In this document: positions 34,785-42,976 of the stretch, one piece after another
Numbering within the stretch: position 1 is the stretch's first letter
How the letters are laid out: the number at the start of each line of letters is the position of its first letter
DNA from: Zunongwangia atlantica 22II14-10F7
GTDB lineage: Bacteria; Bacteroidota; Bacteroidia; Flavobacteriales; Flavobacteriaceae
Direction of reading: 5' to 3'
DNA length: 64,000 bases
Assembly: GCF_002094855.1 (NCBI RefSeq)
Contig: NZ_ARYN01000005.1
Span: 1 to 64,000 of the forward strand
Position numbers and translations under genes: made by a program
The notes under the pieces: generated by a model
The model's input: only the letters and a program-made list of their open reading frames with translations
Told to the model about the DNA's origin: nothing
Database searches by the model: none

Positions 34785-36466
34785 AGGTTTTTATTTTTTG
34801 ATTTGATCATTCCTAAATCCTCATTCTTTCCAGGAATATTAAAATCCTGATGAAGCTGTTCTCTTTTTAAACTGTTTTTTGCTAACCATAACAATACAAT
34901 TGCGAGCAGAAATAAGGCACCAGCCAAAATGGCCAAAATGTAAGTGCCATTTTGATAATTTGTAATTGCAAAAAGACAAAGGGAGCTTAATGCAACTGCA
35001 AACATTACATACATGGGGATTAACACGAAAGAGGCATTAATCCTTTTCTTAATTAACCAGACAGCGATGGCCAACAAAGCCAGAGCAGCAAGCAGTTGAT
35101 TTGCAGATCCAAATATTGGCCACAAAACATCAAATTCTCCTGTAGATAGCAATACAATAGAAGATAGAATTACAACTGTAGTAGCTATATATCGATTGGC
35201 ACCAACTTTCTTGATCGTACTATGCTCTTTATCATCAAAGTATTCCTGAAAAGTAAATCTAGCAAGGCGCGTACATGTATCTAAGGTGGTAAGTGCAAAT
35301 GCAGATACTGTTAAAGCAACAAACGATGTAGCCATTTGTTTTGAGATGCCAATAGCAGCGATTATTTTGCCTAAGCCATCTGCAAATAAAGACACCGGAC
35401 CATGATTTAATAATTGGCTCACATATTCTTCTCGAGAAATTACCATAACTGCTATTACTGAAAGAATCGCCAAAAATGTCTCTATAAGCATACCTCCATA
35501 GCCTACGATTTTAGCATCAGACTCTTTATTTAACTGTTTTGAAGTAGTTCCTGAAGCTACCAGAGAATGAAATCCACTTATTGCTCCACAAGCAACGGTT
35601 ACAAATAACACGGGAAAGATATATCCTAAATCAGGAGATTTAAATACAATATCATTATCCATCTTAACCTCTGGATTTGCTATAAAAATACCTATAACCG
35701 CTGCGATTATAAGTCCATAAAGTAAATAACTGGTTAAATAATCTCTTGGTTGTAAAAGTAAAGTTACAGGTGTTACAGAAGCTATAAATGCATAACCTAA
35801 TAAGATTATAACCCATAAATTGTAGCCAATATTTATAGGTATGAATTTTCCTAGATACACAAAAAAGTACATTAGGACAACCCCAATTATTGAAGTTATA
35901 ACAAAAGCATATTTCGAATTTTTAAGGGCTTTATTTACTACACCAAAAACCACAGCCAAGATGATGAACAATATTGAAGATGAAGCTACAGATGGGTTAT
36001 TTATAAAAGTTTTTGCTATAATATCAGCAAAAACACCTACAATTAGTATTAGTGTTGAAAAACTAAATATTAGAAATAAAACCTTCCCTTTAGCGCCTAT
36101 TTGCTTTTCGATCACATAACCTATAGATTTACCTTTATGTCTTAACGATGCGAGCATACTGGCCATATCATGTACTGCCCCAAAAAAGACCCCACCTATT
36201 ATAATCCAGATCACAGCCGGAATCCATCCAAAAGCCACCGCAATTACCGGCCCAATAATAGGCCCTGCGCCCGCGATAGATGCAAAGTGATGACCCAAAA
36301 CTATTGGCGATTTAGTTGGCACATAATCAATACCATCTTCCAAAGTATTAGAGGGTGTAATATTAGAATTATCTACACCCAATTTTTTAGATACATATTT
36401 ACCGTAAGTATAATATGCTGTAATTAGGATAATTGCAGAGATAATAATGAGAACAATTAAATTCAC
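34781..36466 (-). CDS. cstA: CstA family carbon starvation transporter
   Basis: This 561-residue inner-membrane protein has about 15 helices. It has the CstA signature near the N-terminus: VLGHHFASIAGAGPIIGPV and GGVFFGAVHDMASMLASLRHKGKSIG. Known family members import pyruvate or peptides. It sits inside a carbohydrate operon and overlaps the GH2 gene by 4 bp, so it is probably translated with it. An uptake role for a small breakdown product of this glycan (a keto acid or similar) is inferred. The family has not, to my knowledge, been shown to carry sugars. Confidence 0.93.
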   Translation of the reverse strand: MNLIVLIIISAIILITAYYTYGKYVSKKLGVDNSNITPSNTLEDGIDYVPTKSPIVLGHHFASIAGAGPIIGPVIAVAFGWIPAVIWIIIGGVFFGAVHDMASMLASLRHKGKSIGYVIEKQIGAKGKVLFLIFSFSTLILIVGVFADIIAKTFINNPSVASSSILFIILAVVFGVVNKALKNSKYAFVITSIIGVVLMYFFVYLGKFIPINIGYNLWVIILLGYAFIASVTPVTLLLQPRDYLTSYLLYGLIIAAVIGIFIANPEVKMDNDIVFKSPDLGYIFPVLFVTVACGAISGFHSLVASGTTSKQLNKESDAKIVGYGGMLIETFLAILSVIAVMVISREEYVSQLLNHGPVSLFADGLGKIIAAIGISKQMATSFVALTVSAFALTTLDTCTRLARFTFQEYFDDKEHSTIKKVGANRYIATTVVILSSIVLLSTGEFDVLWPIFGSANQLLAALALLAIAVWLIKKRINASFVLIPMYVMFAVALSSLCLFAITNYQNGTYILAILAGALFLLAIVLLWLAKNSLKREQLHQDFNIPGKNEDLGMIKSKNKNL

Positions 36467-36518
36467 TATAATTTATTTTTTGAGTGTTTCATAATTATTG
36501 AATATTCACATATTCAGA

Positions 36519-37382
36519 TCAATATTTTTCTTCAATAATCTTTACGAGAATCTTTCCGAAGCGCTCACCTAATCCTAATAATCCTTCAGAAGAATAATGA
36601 AGACTATCTGATCGCTTTTCTAACCCATCTGTATCTACCAAATAGGTATTCGCTATATTTTTTGCGATGTATCTTTGGGATGATTGCAATGCCAATAAGC
36701 CAGGATATCGGCTAGCAATAGGATTAACCTTTCCAAAAATAATTGGCAGATCTTCTTTATGATATTCTTTCCTTACCTTTTCTATCAATTTTTGAAAATT
36801 TGAAGCATACTCCTGCCCCGCAATTTCAAATCTCGCATCGGTTTCCCCCTGCATCCATACAAAAGCAATTGGTTCAGTAATTTTCCCTTTAATAGCGAGA
36901 TCGGTATATTTAAATAGAGAATCGCTCATCTTACCAAAGTGCGGATGCCCCATTTTCTCAACTTTTTTTTCATCTCTTTCGGGAGACCAACCATACATTG
37001 AAGCTCCTCCTACAGCATATTTAAGAATAATGAATTTCTTATTTGGAAACTTTATAGACAACTGTTCCATAATTCCTATTTCCGGACCAAAGGTATCCTC
37101 TGATACAATTTGCAGATTCATACGTTTACCATAATTATAATAAGTAATATTATCACTTATAAATGGTACCTGTATTTGATCTTTTTTACCACTCCCAACC
37201 ATGTTTGACTGGCCAGCAAGAATTATCAAGTTGTAAACCTGAGCGCTATCCTTAGAAGCTTCTGTAGATAATTTTAGATTTTCAGAAAGCTCTTTTGTCT
37301 GTCCGAAACAAATGATACCCATTTGTAAAAAGAATAGATAACAAATAAGCATTCTTTCAACAATGTTTCTTATAAAATCCAT
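36519..37382 (-). CDS. Sialate O-acetylesterase-like carbohydrate esterase (SASA/CE6-type)
   Basis: The product has 287 residues with an N-terminal signal. LIILAGQSNMVGSG carries the SGNH-type nucleophile at S59. WMQGETDARF holds the conserved Gly/Glu/Asp block of SASA esterases. The catalytic D-x-x-H at the end is probably in TDGLEKRSDSLHYSSEG. Such enzymes remove O-acetyl groups from sugars. It lies 10 bp upstream of the next SGNH gene's end, within the PUL operon, and probably deacetylates the substrate in the periplasm. Confidence 0.88.
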   Translation of the reverse strand: MDFIRNIVERMLICYLFFLQMGIICFGQTKELSENLKLSTEASKDSAQVYNLIILAGQSNMVGSGKKDQIQVPFISDNITYYNYGKRMNLQIVSEDTFGPEIGIMEQLSIKFPNKKFIILKYAVGGASMYGWSPERDEKKVEKMGHPHFGKMSDSLFKYTDLAIKGKITEPIAFVWMQGETDARFEIAGQEYASNFQKLIEKVRKEYHKEDLPIIFGKVNPIASRYPGLLALQSSQRYIAKNIANTYLVDTDGLEKRSDSLHYSSEGLLGLGERFGKILVKIIEEKY

Positions 37383-37392
37383 TTATAGTTCT

Positions 37393-38124
37393 TTATGATT
37401 GATTTAGTTTTCTTTTTAAAAAAAAAGGATATGTATGTCCTGTTGATGTTCCTTCTCCTAAAACATACTTCCCATAGGTGATTGAATCCCCCAGGCATAA
37501 AATTTTCATTTGTGGTAATACCCAATTATAACTTTTGAGATATTTTGCAATCATATTTGCTATAAGTCTATATCCAAAAGGAGTAAGATGAACCCCATCT
37601 TCACGACCACTATTCTTCATATTCATAATTACTTTGTCTTTGTTATGATAAGGGATGCCTTTTACAAGTAATTCATTGTTGAGATCAAAAAATTTCACAT
37701 ATTCTCTATCCACAAGTCTCTTCATACTTTCACTTATTTTATTAAGCATTTTATTTGGGCGATTTTTATACTTTCTCTTATCATGCCTTTGATATAAATA
37801 AACTTCATCAACAGGTGGAGGACTCAACAAAAGTATTTTTATGCACCTTTCTCTTAAAGCATTCACTATTTCAACAAGGTTGCTTTCATATTCTTTATAA
37901 CCCAATAAATTGTTAGTATTCAACAAATCATTCGTACCTATCATAAGTATCACTAAATCCGGTTCAAATGGTATAACATCACTACTCAATCTATTTAAAA
38001 CGTCCAATGATGTATTACCACTAATTCCAGCATTTATTAGTGTAATGTTTTGCGCAAAAAATTTATTTATTGGAAAAAGTATAAATACCACACCTATCAA
38101 TAAATAGAGTTTATTGATTTCCAT
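37393..38124 (-). CDS. SGNH/GDSL hydrolase with circularly permuted motif order
   Basis: The ATG at 38124 gives 243 residues with a signal peptide (1-25, ending FFAQ). A longer frame from 38169 overlaps the upstream gene. SGNH motifs are all present but in the wrong order. The block II glycine is in NAGISG (31-36), block III is GTND (63-66), block V is DGVHL (176-180), and the nucleophile block I GDSITYG is at 212-218, near the C-terminus. The last 36 residues (KILCLGDSITYG to TYPFFLKRKLNQS) read like the normal start of a GDSL esterase. The first residues after the signal (NITLINAGISGNTS) read like the segment that normally follows. Activity is probably sugar O-deacylation. Confidence 0.85.
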   Translation of the reverse strand: MEINKLYLLIGVVFILFPINKFFAQNITLINAGISGNTSLDVLNRLSSDVIPFEPDLVILMIGTNDLLNTNNLLGYKEYESNLVEIVNALRERCIKILLLSPPPVDEVYLYQRHDKRKYKNRPNKMLNKISESMKRLVDREYVKFFDLNNELLVKGIPYHNKDKVIMNMKNSGREDGVHLTPFGYRLIANMIAKYLKSYNWVLPQMKILCLGDSITYGKYVLGEGTSTGHTYPFFLKRKLNQS

Positions 38125-38158
38125 TTTAAATTTTTTTGAAATTAAATGAAATGGGGTA

Positions 38159-39850
38159 CTACAATTCAATTATTTGTCCCTCCTTCTTCAGTTCTGCTTT
38201 TAAACTTTTATAATTGATCTCCTGAACGGGCTTTTTCTCCTCAATTGCAATAATAGCAGCCGTCGCTGCACTTTGTCCTAAGATCATAAAAACTGGTTCC
38301 ATTCGAATGGATCCAAAAGCAATATGTGAACTAGATAAAGCCAGAGGTACCAGAAGATTCGAGCATTCCTTTTTCTTCGGAACTATAGCTCCGTAAGCTA
38401 TTTGGTAAGGGTTTTTAGGTTTAATACCCAAGTCGCCCTCGTTTTGTACATATCCATCTGGTGTTATATATCGCTGAACATTGTGAGAATCCATTGTATA
38501 AGACCCCATTGCTATAGGTTGAGGAACTTTTTTATGGCCAAGTATATCATGCTCTGTCATAACATATTCTCCTAACATTCTCCTAGCCTCGCGAACATAA
38601 ATTTGGTGCGGCCAATTATTATTATCCTGAAACTCGTCCTTTGCGTAACCCCAAGTCTTAATTTTATTTTGAATGTCCTCAGGAATTCTTTCATCTGTAG
38701 CAATAAAATAAAACAGACCTTTTTGATAATTTTCATGATCTTTAATAATTTCTGCTCTTCTCTCGTAAGAAGCTTCCGGATACTCATAATTAGCGCCAAT
38801 AAAATCTGTACTAAAAGGCCCATGGTTATTTGTATCTGTTTTGAGATTAGGAATTGGATCGAATTTATTAAAAGTTTCATCCCAACCTGCTTCATACAGT
38901 CTGGCTAAAAGTTCGTAGTCATCTTCATTATAACTGTCTGGCTTATAAAATGGAACTAAATTATCTTTTACCTGTGTTAAACACAAACGAAAATTATAGG
39001 CCTGAAGCTTTTTATCTCCACTCCCAGTTTTTCCCGGATGCTCTTTAGATACGCCATGCACTAATCCGCTAGATGGATTTTCAGGATTCTTATAAGGACT
39101 TATATTAAAATCCATAAAATTGTGCTTGTGGTGAAAAACATCTTTTTGGACTCCATTCCACTTCTCATCATATTTGTTATTAGCTTCTCTCCCAACATGA
39201 TAATTTATCCCGGCTGCAGCCATTAAATCACCCTCATAAGTAGCATCAATAAAAACCTTTGCTGCATATTTTTGTCCAGATAAAGTTCTAAAGCTTTTGA
39301 TTTCCCCATCATTTACTTCAACTCCACTATTTCTATTCAGAAACGCTTCCCTATGGACAATTATATTATATTCCTTTATAAAATCTTCAAAAACCTGCTC
39401 GGCAATATGGGGCTCAAAAATCCACATAGTTCTATTCTTTCCATCTATAGCCGGAGTTCCTTGTCCTTGGTTTCCATAATCCTCTTTCTTTTGCCACTTC
39501 CAGGTTTCTTCCTTTGCATAGTAGTTATAAATACGATGATAAAATTCACGAGACAGACCACCTATTACAGCTTTATTCCCTGTATCGGTATATCCTAATC
39601 CTGAAGAAGAAAGTCCTCCAAGATGTTTATCTGGGGAAACCAAAATTACTGATTTCCCCATCTTTTTTATTTGTACCGCGGCAATAACAGCACTAGAGGT
39701 ACCTCCATAAATTATTACATCAGCCTTATATGATTTTTTGCTTATCAGCTTGTCACAATTGGGTATAATTGGCATACAAACCATACCGTATATACCGTAT
39801 GTAAATGATAACATCATCAGTACTAATAATATTCTATTCAATTTATCCAT
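38159..39850 (-). CDS. FAD-dependent oxidoreductase (FAD_oxidored family)
   Basis: This 563-residue protein has a signal peptide or N-terminal anchor. Its Rossmann FAD motif is DVIIYGGTSSAVIAAVQIKKMGKSVILV (about 45-72), followed by GGLSSSGLGYTD and FIDATYEGDLMAAAG, as in FAD_oxidored proteins such as those beside xanthan-degrading genes. The C-terminus has GQSAATAAIIA. In PULs these proteins accompany sulfatases and esterases and are presumed to oxidise sugars, though for most members the reaction is unknown. The gene is 34 bp upstream of the permuted SGNH gene and 10 bp from the second sulfatase. Confidence 0.87.
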   Translation of the reverse strand: MDKLNRILLVLMMLSFTYGIYGMVCMPIIPNCDKLISKKSYKADVIIYGGTSSAVIAAVQIKKMGKSVILVSPDKHLGGLSSSGLGYTDTGNKAVIGGLSREFYHRIYNYYAKEETWKWQKKEDYGNQGQGTPAIDGKNRTMWIFEPHIAEQVFEDFIKEYNIIVHREAFLNRNSGVEVNDGEIKSFRTLSGQKYAAKVFIDATYEGDLMAAAGINYHVGREANNKYDEKWNGVQKDVFHHKHNFMDFNISPYKNPENPSSGLVHGVSKEHPGKTGSGDKKLQAYNFRLCLTQVKDNLVPFYKPDSYNEDDYELLARLYEAGWDETFNKFDPIPNLKTDTNNHGPFSTDFIGANYEYPEASYERRAEIIKDHENYQKGLFYFIATDERIPEDIQNKIKTWGYAKDEFQDNNNWPHQIYVREARRMLGEYVMTEHDILGHKKVPQPIAMGSYTMDSHNVQRYITPDGYVQNEGDLGIKPKNPYQIAYGAIVPKKKECSNLLVPLALSSSHIAFGSIRMEPVFMILGQSAATAAIIAIEEKKPVQEINYKSLKAELKKEGQIIEL

Positions 39851-39860
39851 TTTATCGTAA

Positions 39861-41474
39861 CTATTTTGTAGTAGAATTTTCTTTCAATATCAGATCCAGA
39901 TCTCTTTTCATGGCAAAAACTCTATCTGGATATTTATTTGCTAAATTCGTGTTCTCTGACGGATCATTTTTTAAATTATACAATTCGAAAAATGGTTCAT
40001 TATTCTCTCGCGGAACCTCAATAAATTTCCATTCCTTTTGTCGTAACGCATACACATCATTCCCTGCTTTTAATACGATTGAAGATCTTTTTTCTTTAAC
40101 CTCTCCTAAAAATGCTGAAATATTATTAATACCATCGGGTGTCACCCCTTTCTCTAATTCATATCCCACTATTGGCGCTAAAGTTGCCATGATATCGGTT
40201 AAGGACATTATTTCATTAGATTCTTTACCCTCGGGAAAATGTCCTGGCCAACGCGCAATTAAAGGTGTTCGCACTCCTCCTTCCCATGCACTACGTTTTA
40301 CGCCTCTTAAAATACCATTTGGACTATGCTTTTTAATTTTTGATAAATCTTCAGGTGCTTTATACTTTCCTTCCAAATCAACATAATGACCTGGCAATTT
40401 ATTTGCTGCATTTGAAGCATCCATTCCATTGTAAGATGTTCTAAAAGCTGAACCATTATCACTTGCAAAAAGAATAATTGTATTCTCTTTTAGTCCCAAA
40501 CGATCAAGATGATCTAATAACTTCCCTATATAGAAATCTAATTCATGAACATAGTCTCCATAGGGACCGGCCTCGGTAGAACCTAAAAAAGATTCACTTA
40601 CAGCTAAAGGAACATGTGGAACATATGGTGCATAATATAAAAAGAATGGCCGCTCCTTATTTTGCTGAGCTTCATTCAAAAATTCAATTGAGGCATCGGT
40701 TATTAGCGGTAGATAACTATCCATAGAAATAATATCTAGCTTTTCCTTACCAGGTGTTTTTTCAATTGTATAGAAATCATGTTCTAAAGCTCCAACGATT
40801 TCCTTATTTTTAAATACAAAACATTCACTAGCACAGCTGAATCCGAGCCAATGTTGGAATCCATGATCTACTGGTCCATCTGAAACTTTACCTGAGATAT
40901 CAATATTAGATCCATTTTGTGAATGATAAAAGGTTCCATATCCAACTGGTTTTTCATCGTCTAAAGTTGGAAATTCTGTTCCTAAATGCCATTTACCAAA
41001 GCCTCCTGTCCTATAACCAACTTTTTTAAGCATCTGTGGTAAGGTTAGTTGGCTATCTTCCATCATAGATTTTTCATAATTTCTCATAACTCCGTCCTTC
41101 TTTCTGCTTCGCCATGCATATGTTCCAGTCATTAAAGAATACCTCGTTGGTGAGCAGACAGCAATTGGGCAATAGGCATCTGTGAAACGAATTCCCTCAG
41201 ATGCCAGATTATCCAAGTTCGGAGTTGGAACTAAAGAGTAATCGTTGTATACGCCTAAATCGCCATAACCTAAATCATCTGCTAAGATCATTATGATATT
41301 AGGCCTACTCTTTTCTTTTTGATTAGTTCCCTTGGTTTCATTATCCTTCGCAGGTAGACAGGAAATGAATTGAGATATAGCTATCAATACTATACACCAT
41401 CGAGAAATGCTGTTCGAACTTAAACTAAAATTAGTCCTAATCTTTTTATTCTTTTTGTATACACATCTCTTCAT
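39861..41474 (-). CDS. Sulfatase (S1 type), arylsulfatase-like lipoprotein
   Basis: The product has 537 residues with lipobox FISC. It shows RPNIIMILADDLGYGDLGVYND, the activation motif CSPTRYSLMTG with C107 as the formylglycine precursor, GGFGKWHLG, and ILFASDNGSAFR. It is the first catabolic gene after susD in the operon. The two sulfatases of the locus are clearly different in sequence, suggesting distinct sulfate positions. Maturation needs an enzyme encoded elsewhere. Confidence 0.94.
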   Translation of the reverse strand: MKRCVYKKNKKIRTNFSLSSNSISRWCIVLIAISQFISCLPAKDNETKGTNQKEKSRPNIIMILADDLGYGDLGVYNDYSLVPTPNLDNLASEGIRFTDAYCPIAVCSPTRYSLMTGTYAWRSRKKDGVMRNYEKSMMEDSQLTLPQMLKKVGYRTGGFGKWHLGTEFPTLDDEKPVGYGTFYHSQNGSNIDISGKVSDGPVDHGFQHWLGFSCASECFVFKNKEIVGALEHDFYTIEKTPGKEKLDIISMDSYLPLITDASIEFLNEAQQNKERPFFLYYAPYVPHVPLAVSESFLGSTEAGPYGDYVHELDFYIGKLLDHLDRLGLKENTIILFASDNGSAFRTSYNGMDASNAANKLPGHYVDLEGKYKAPEDLSKIKKHSPNGILRGVKRSAWEGGVRTPLIARWPGHFPEGKESNEIMSLTDIMATLAPIVGYELEKGVTPDGINNISAFLGEVKEKRSSIVLKAGNDVYALRQKEWKFIEVPRENNEPFFELYNLKNDPSENTNLANKYPDRVFAMKRDLDLILKENSTTK

Positions 41475-41484
41475 CGTGAAATTC

Positions 41485-42957
41485 TTAATAGCCAGGATTT
41501 TGATCCTCAGGCCCCAGGGCAGGGTTATTATTTATCTCATCAATCGGGAGAGGTAGAAGTAAACTTACGTCACTCCATGATTTTCCAGTGATTTCGATCG
41601 CTTGTTGAGCTCTTCCAGTTCTTAAAAGATCATTCCATCTTTTCATTTCAAGATTAAGTTCATATACCCGTTCTTTCAATACAGCATCCTTAAATTCACT
41701 AGCACTCATACTTTGTGGATAATCCTGATCCGAAGGTGAGTTTATAGGATATCCATATCCTCTTCTTCTCACAATATTAAGACGTTCTAAAGCAAGTGCA
41801 GTAGGACCATCGATTTCGTTAGAAGCTTCCGCATATATTAAATACATTTCTGCTAATCGATAAAAAGGAATATTATTTCTGCCATTAAAACTACCTGTCG
41901 TTCCCGCATCTCTGTATTTATTAAAAAGTTTAGGTGTACTTGCTGGCAATGGCTGTAATTCTCCATTTTCATCAAAATATTCTGTATAAATTGAGAATTG
42001 TTGACGAAGATCGTTAGTATCCCAATCCCATACTAGACTACCCTCTACAGGCAACCATGCATAATAACCTCCAACTGAAAATCCCGTATTAGGTCTGTGA
42101 ATATGTGTGGCAATTCCATTTCCATTAGTTTCGGATTGATGCGCTGAAAATATTTCACCAGAATGAGTAATCGACTCTGGTCCATAAATCTGAAGGAAAT
42201 CATCAGCAACCTTTACTTCTACTAAAGAAAATGGACCATTTGAGATAATATCTTCTGCCATATCACGTGAATTAGTCCAATCTTCAATATTTAAATAAGC
42301 ATCAGCTAGAGCTGCTTTGGCTGCCCAGGAAGTTACTCTTCCGGCCTCAGATTCAGGGAAAGTGTCAGCTAAATTTGGAATAGCCTCAGTCAAATCATTT
42401 ATAATCTGTTCCCAAACTTCAGAAACTGATGCTCTTGGAGCAGGAATTTGGTCTAAAGAAGTAAATTCTTCTAGCCTTAAAGGAACACCTCCCCAATATT
42501 TAACTAAGTTCATGTAAAAGAAAGCTCTTAAAAATCGAGCTTCAGCAATATACTGATCTCTCAATTCAGTATTCATATTTTCAATCCCCCCAACATTGTC
42601 TATAACCGCATTAGCCCTGTTTATTCCTTGGTAAAGGTCATTATATGCTGCAAAAACACGGCTTTGACTTGTATTATCCATAGGGGAATCATAAGTACTA
42701 AAACCGGCCTGACTTCCACGACCCTCAGAATAATCTGAGCGATTCTCTAATAATGACATATAGAAAATAGTTGGAAACTCACCCTCCCTGCTAAAAATTC
42801 CATATACCGAGGTCAATGCTGATAATGCATCCGCGCCATTCTTATAAAAATTTTCTTTTACTAGTCGACTTTTTGGATTCTCCTGTAAAGCACTCTCACA
42901 ACTATTGTAGAGTATGCATACAGCTATTAATAATACTATGGTCAATATTTTTTTCAT
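41485..42957 (-). CDS. SusD family glycan-binding lipoprotein
   Basis: The product has 490 residues. The lipobox is near NSC, and the mature protein starts CESALQENPKSRLV. The SusD fold is seen in NRANAVIDNVGGIENMN, AEARFLRAFFYMNLVKYWGGVPLR and the C-terminal KERVYELNLEMKRWNDLLRTGRA, ending in GPEDQNPGY. It pairs with the SusC gene 19 bp upstream. Its divergence from the first SusD of the window (537-1937) shows that the two systems import different cargo. Confidence 0.96.
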   Translation of the reverse strand: MKKILTIVLLIAVCILYNSCESALQENPKSRLVKENFYKNGADALSALTSVYGIFSREGEFPTIFYMSLLENRSDYSEGRGSQAGFSTYDSPMDNTSQSRVFAAYNDLYQGINRANAVIDNVGGIENMNTELRDQYIAEARFLRAFFYMNLVKYWGGVPLRLEEFTSLDQIPAPRASVSEVWEQIINDLTEAIPNLADTFPESEAGRVTSWAAKAALADAYLNIEDWTNSRDMAEDIISNGPFSLVEVKVADDFLQIYGPESITHSGEIFSAHQSETNGNGIATHIHRPNTGFSVGGYYAWLPVEGSLVWDWDTNDLRQQFSIYTEYFDENGELQPLPASTPKLFNKYRDAGTTGSFNGRNNIPFYRLAEMYLIYAEASNEIDGPTALALERLNIVRRRGYGYPINSPSDQDYPQSMSASEFKDAVLKERVYELNLEMKRWNDLLRTGRAQQAIEITGKSWSDVSLLLPLPIDEINNNPALGPEDQNPGY

Positions 42958-42976
42958 TTTTAATATTTTAAACTGA

